Source: Syntrophaceae bacterium UBA4778 (GTDB taxonomy: Bacteria; Desulfobacterota; Syntrophia; Syntrophales; UBA4778). Taken from it: a stretch of DNA of 8,319 nt. Where the stretch lies: the NCBI GenBank assembly GCA_002403175.1, contig DHHG01000030.1, positions 1 through 8,319 on the forward strand, read 5' to 3'. Under the pieces are notes generated by a model. It searched no databases. It saw only the letters and a program-made list of their open reading frames with translations, and was not told where the DNA came from. The position numbers and the translations under genes were made by a program. Positions 6,787 through 8,319 of the stretch are shown in pieces; the stretch's first letter is position 1; every line of letters starts with the position of its first letter.

Positions 6787-7527
6787 ATGCTTAGGCTGAA
6801 AAACGTCAATACCTACTATGGTCAGGTCCATGCGCTGAAGAATATTTCCGTGCATCTGAATCAAGGGGAAATAGTCACTCTGATCGGTGCCAACGGCGCG
6901 GGTAAAACTACGATTCTCAACACCATATCAGGTGTTATCGCACCCAGAAGTGGAGAGATACTTTTTGAGAATCAGTCTGTTGCAGCGCTTCGGCCAGACA
7001 AGGTCGTATCCTTAGGAATATCACAGGTCCCGGAAGGAAGACAGGTATTCAAACCTCTTTCCGTTTCCGATAATCTGGAACTGGGGGCTTACCTGCAATA
7101 CAGGGCGAAGGGCCGCAAAGAGATCGGTCGGACGATGGATAGTATTTATGATCTTTTCCCCGTACTCCGGGATAGACGCAAACAGGCTGCAGGAACGCTT
7201 TCCGGAGGCGAGCAGCAGATGCTTGCAATCGGAAGGGCTCTGATGGCAAAGCCCCGTCTTTTGTTGCTGGATGAACCATCCATGGGACTGGCTCCCTTGG
7301 TGGTTCAGGAAATTTTCCATGTGATTTCGGATCTTGCCCGTTCCGGAGAGACTACTATTCTATTGGTGGAGCAGAACGCAAAAGCCGCTCTGAAGATTGC
7401 CGATCGCGCATATGTCCTTGAGACAGGCAGGGTTATCCTGGAAGGAGATGCCGCCGATCTTATGGGGAATGCCGATGTGCAGCGGGCTTATCTGGGAAAA
7501 GACAAAAAAGAAATCTGGGAACGATGA
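6787..7527 (+). CDS. livF: LivF-type ABC transporter ATP-binding protein
   Basis: This 246-residue cytoplasmic ATPase is the partner of LivG. It shows Walker A GANGAGKTT (residues 34-42), the Q-loop SQVPEGRQVF (79-88) typical of LivF, the signature LSGGEQQ (138-144), Walker B LLLLDEPSMGLAP (158-170) and VEQNA at the H-loop, where LivF proteins characteristically carry Gln (residue 196) instead of His. Because this Gln is normal for LivF, the site with LivG's His207 is presumably the fully competent one. The C-terminus YLGKDKKEIWER is slightly longer than in many relatives. The start lies 5 bp after the livG stop with GGAG 13 nt upstream, so coupling to livG is likely. Its TGA overlaps an ATG (ATGA, 7524-7527) of a short ORF described separately. 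Confidence 0.96.
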   Translation: MLRLKNVNTYYGQVHALKNISVHLNQGEIVTLIGANGAGKTTILNTISGVIAPRSGEILFENQSVAALRPDKVVSLGISQVPEGRQVFKPLSVSDNLELGAYLQYRAKGRKEIGRTMDSIYDLFPVLRDRRKQAAGTLSGGEQQMLAIGRALMAKPRLLLLDEPSMGLAPLVVQEIFHVISDLARSGETTILLVEQNAKAALKIADRAYVLETGRVILEGDAADLMGNADVQRAYLGKDKKEIWER

Positions 7528-7616
7528 AATACCGTCTCGTTGGCTCATCATTGAAAGCGCAGTCAAGGGGCATAGAGAAAGTGTACATTAAAACTCCGAC
7601 CAGGAGGTTCTTATGA
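7524..7616 (+). CDS. Possible 30-codon small ORF bridging livF and the ligase gene
   Basis: An ATG overlaps the livF stop as ATGA (7524-7527). The frame stays open for 30 codons and ends at a TGA that overlaps the ligase start as ATGA (7613-7616). The peptide begins MKYRLVGSS and ends TPTRRFL. It is basic (eight Lys/Arg, one Glu), has no membrane segment and matches no family I recognise. There is only a weak GGGA close upstream. It could be a coupling ORF that carries ribosomes from livF to the ligase gene, or chance. The ligase gene has its own strong ribosome binding site within this ORF, so coupling would not be essential. Confidence 0.2.
   Translation: MKYRLVGSSLKAQSRGIEKVYIKTPTRRFL
7602..7607 (+). 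promoter_or_regulatory. Ribosome binding site of the ligase gene
   Basis: A perfect AGGAGG lies 5 nt before the ATG at 7613. It is the strongest Shine-Dalgarno sequence in the window and decides the start of the ligase gene. No promoter or terminator is visible in the 85 bp between livF and this gene. Confidence 0.85.
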
Positions 7617-8319
7617 ATAACATCTGGGATCCTGTTCACGAATGCATGGCGCGGGAGGATTTGGAACAGCTTCAACTGGAGCGGTTACAGGCGACAATCA
7701 ACCGGGTTTACAAGAATGTCACGTTTTACCGGAGAAAATTTCATGATCTGGGGATCATACCGGAAAATGTGCGGTCTCTCGGCGATCTGACACGGCTTCC
7801 TTTCACAATCAGGGATGACATGCAATTGAATTATCCTTATGGCATGTTTGCGGTGCCCCTGCGCGAGGTGGTTCGCATTCATTCATCCTCCGGAACAACG
7901 AGCAAGCCCCTGGTTGTCGGATATACCAGACATGATATAAGGATATGGGCCAATCTTGTTGCCCGTCTGCTCATATCGGCGGGCGTTACGCATGATGACG
8001 TTGTGCAGATTGCTTTTCGCTATGGACTCTTCACAGGTGCATTCGGGATACATTACGGTGCGGAGGCGATTGGCGCTTCGGTAATACCGACCGGTACGGG
8101 AAACACGGATAAGCAGATCATGATCATGCAGGATTACAAAACAACAGCGCTGGTCTGTACGCCGTCATACGCCCTTGTGCTGGCGGACCGGATGGAAAGA
8201 CTCGGGATGGAGCCGAAGGGAATGTCATTGCGCGTCGGAGTTTTCGGGGGCGAGCCCTGGTCGGAAAAGATGCGAAATATGATCGAGGATCGGCTCGCGA
8301 TTACGGCAACCGATAATTA
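7613..8319 (+). CDS. paaK: Phenylacetate-CoA ligase-like enzyme, N-terminal part (3' end outside window)
   Basis: These are the first 235 codons of an adenylate-forming acid-CoA ligase of the PaaK family (usually about 430 residues), which would convert an aryl or related acid to its CoA thioester using ATP. Visible marks are the N-terminal ERLQATINRVYKNVTFYRRKF (residues 23-43), LTRLPFTIRDDMQLNYPYG (59-77), the adenylate-binding loop SSSGTTSKPLVVGYT (91-105), FRYGLFTGAFGIHYGAE, VIPTGTGNT, TPSYAL and VFGGEPWSEKMR. The window ends within the expected (Y)GLSE region. The usual loop is SSGTTGKP; here Ser97 replaces the second Gly. Start: AGGAGG 5 nt upstream. The gene lies 85 bp after livF with no terminator between, so it is likely part of the transporter operon and may activate the imported substrate. 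The precise acid (phenylacetate, indoleacetate, benzoate-like or other) cannot be told, so the symbol denotes family only. Confidence 0.9.
   Translation, partial: MNNIWDPVHECMAREDLEQLQLERLQATINRVYKNVTFYRRKFHDLGIIPENVRSLGDLTRLPFTIRDDMQLNYPYGMFAVPLREVVRIHSSSGTTSKPLVVGYTRHDIRIWANLVARLLISAGVTHDDVVQIAFRYGLFTGAFGIHYGAEAIGASVIPTGTGNTDKQIMIMQDYKTTALVCTPSYALVLADRMERLGMEPKGMSLRVGVFGGEPWSEKMRNMIEDRLAITATDN

Noticed and set aside
7397..7591. 64-codon + strand ORF overlapping the livF 3' end in another frame
   Set aside because: Most of it lies inside livF and it has no family similarity or ribosome binding site; it is probably a frame shadow.
1..8319. Mobile element, CRISPR array, tRNA/rRNA or defence system
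   Set aside because: No transposase, integrase, terminal repeats, spaced direct repeats or RNA gene features were found on either strand; apart from short gaps all sequence is accounted for by housekeeping and transport/metabolic genes.

Overview
The window reads as an ordinary, well-organised stretch of bacterial chromosome. All genes are on the + strand, and base composition looks close to balanced and even throughout. The gene content and protein style suggest an anaerobic deltaproteobacterium (Desulfobacterota), possibly of the Syntrophus/Smithella type. The reasons are a complete LivKHMGF-type ABC importer running directly into a phenylacetate-CoA ligase-like gene, and next to it a TypA and a YchF protein of proteobacterial character. 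This placement is inferred from gene content; no search was possible. I see no mobile elements, RNA genes, CRISPR arrays or signs of recent transfer.

Layout. (1) 1-654: the C-terminal part of a YchF/OLA1-type P-loop NTPase, cut by the window start, with the NxxE nucleotide-specificity motif and the C-terminal TGS domain. (2) 751-2598: typA/bipA, a complete ribosome-associated translational GTPase. (3) 2599-2776: an intergenic region with a near-consensus sigma-70 promoter (TTGACA, 17 bp spacer, TATATT) and a GGAGG ribosome binding site. (4) 2777-7527: a five-gene branched-chain-amino-acid-type (HAAT family) ABC importer. It comprises a periplasmic binding protein with signal peptide (livK), two permeases (livH, livM) and two ATPases (livG, livF). 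(5) 7613-8319: the N-terminal 235 codons of a phenylacetate-CoA ligase-like acyl-adenylating enzyme, cut by the window end.

How they work together. The binding protein would capture a ligand in the periplasm, LivHM would form the channel, and LivGF would power import. The ligase gene begins 85 nt after livF behind a perfect AGGAGG site, so it is probably co-transcribed. This suggests an uptake-plus-activation module in which an imported carboxylic acid (aryl acid, or an amino-acid-derived acid) is trapped as its CoA thioester. The substrate cannot be fixed from sequence.

Points worth a second look: the livK-livH gap carries three good inverted repeats in a row, which fits uneven expression of binding protein and permease. 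The livF-ligase gap is filled exactly by a 30-codon ORF with ATGA overlaps at both ends. The ligase has Ser instead of Gly in its adenylate-binding loop, and the binding protein differs from amino-acid binders at a ligand-contacting position. None of these amounts to a clearly new system.
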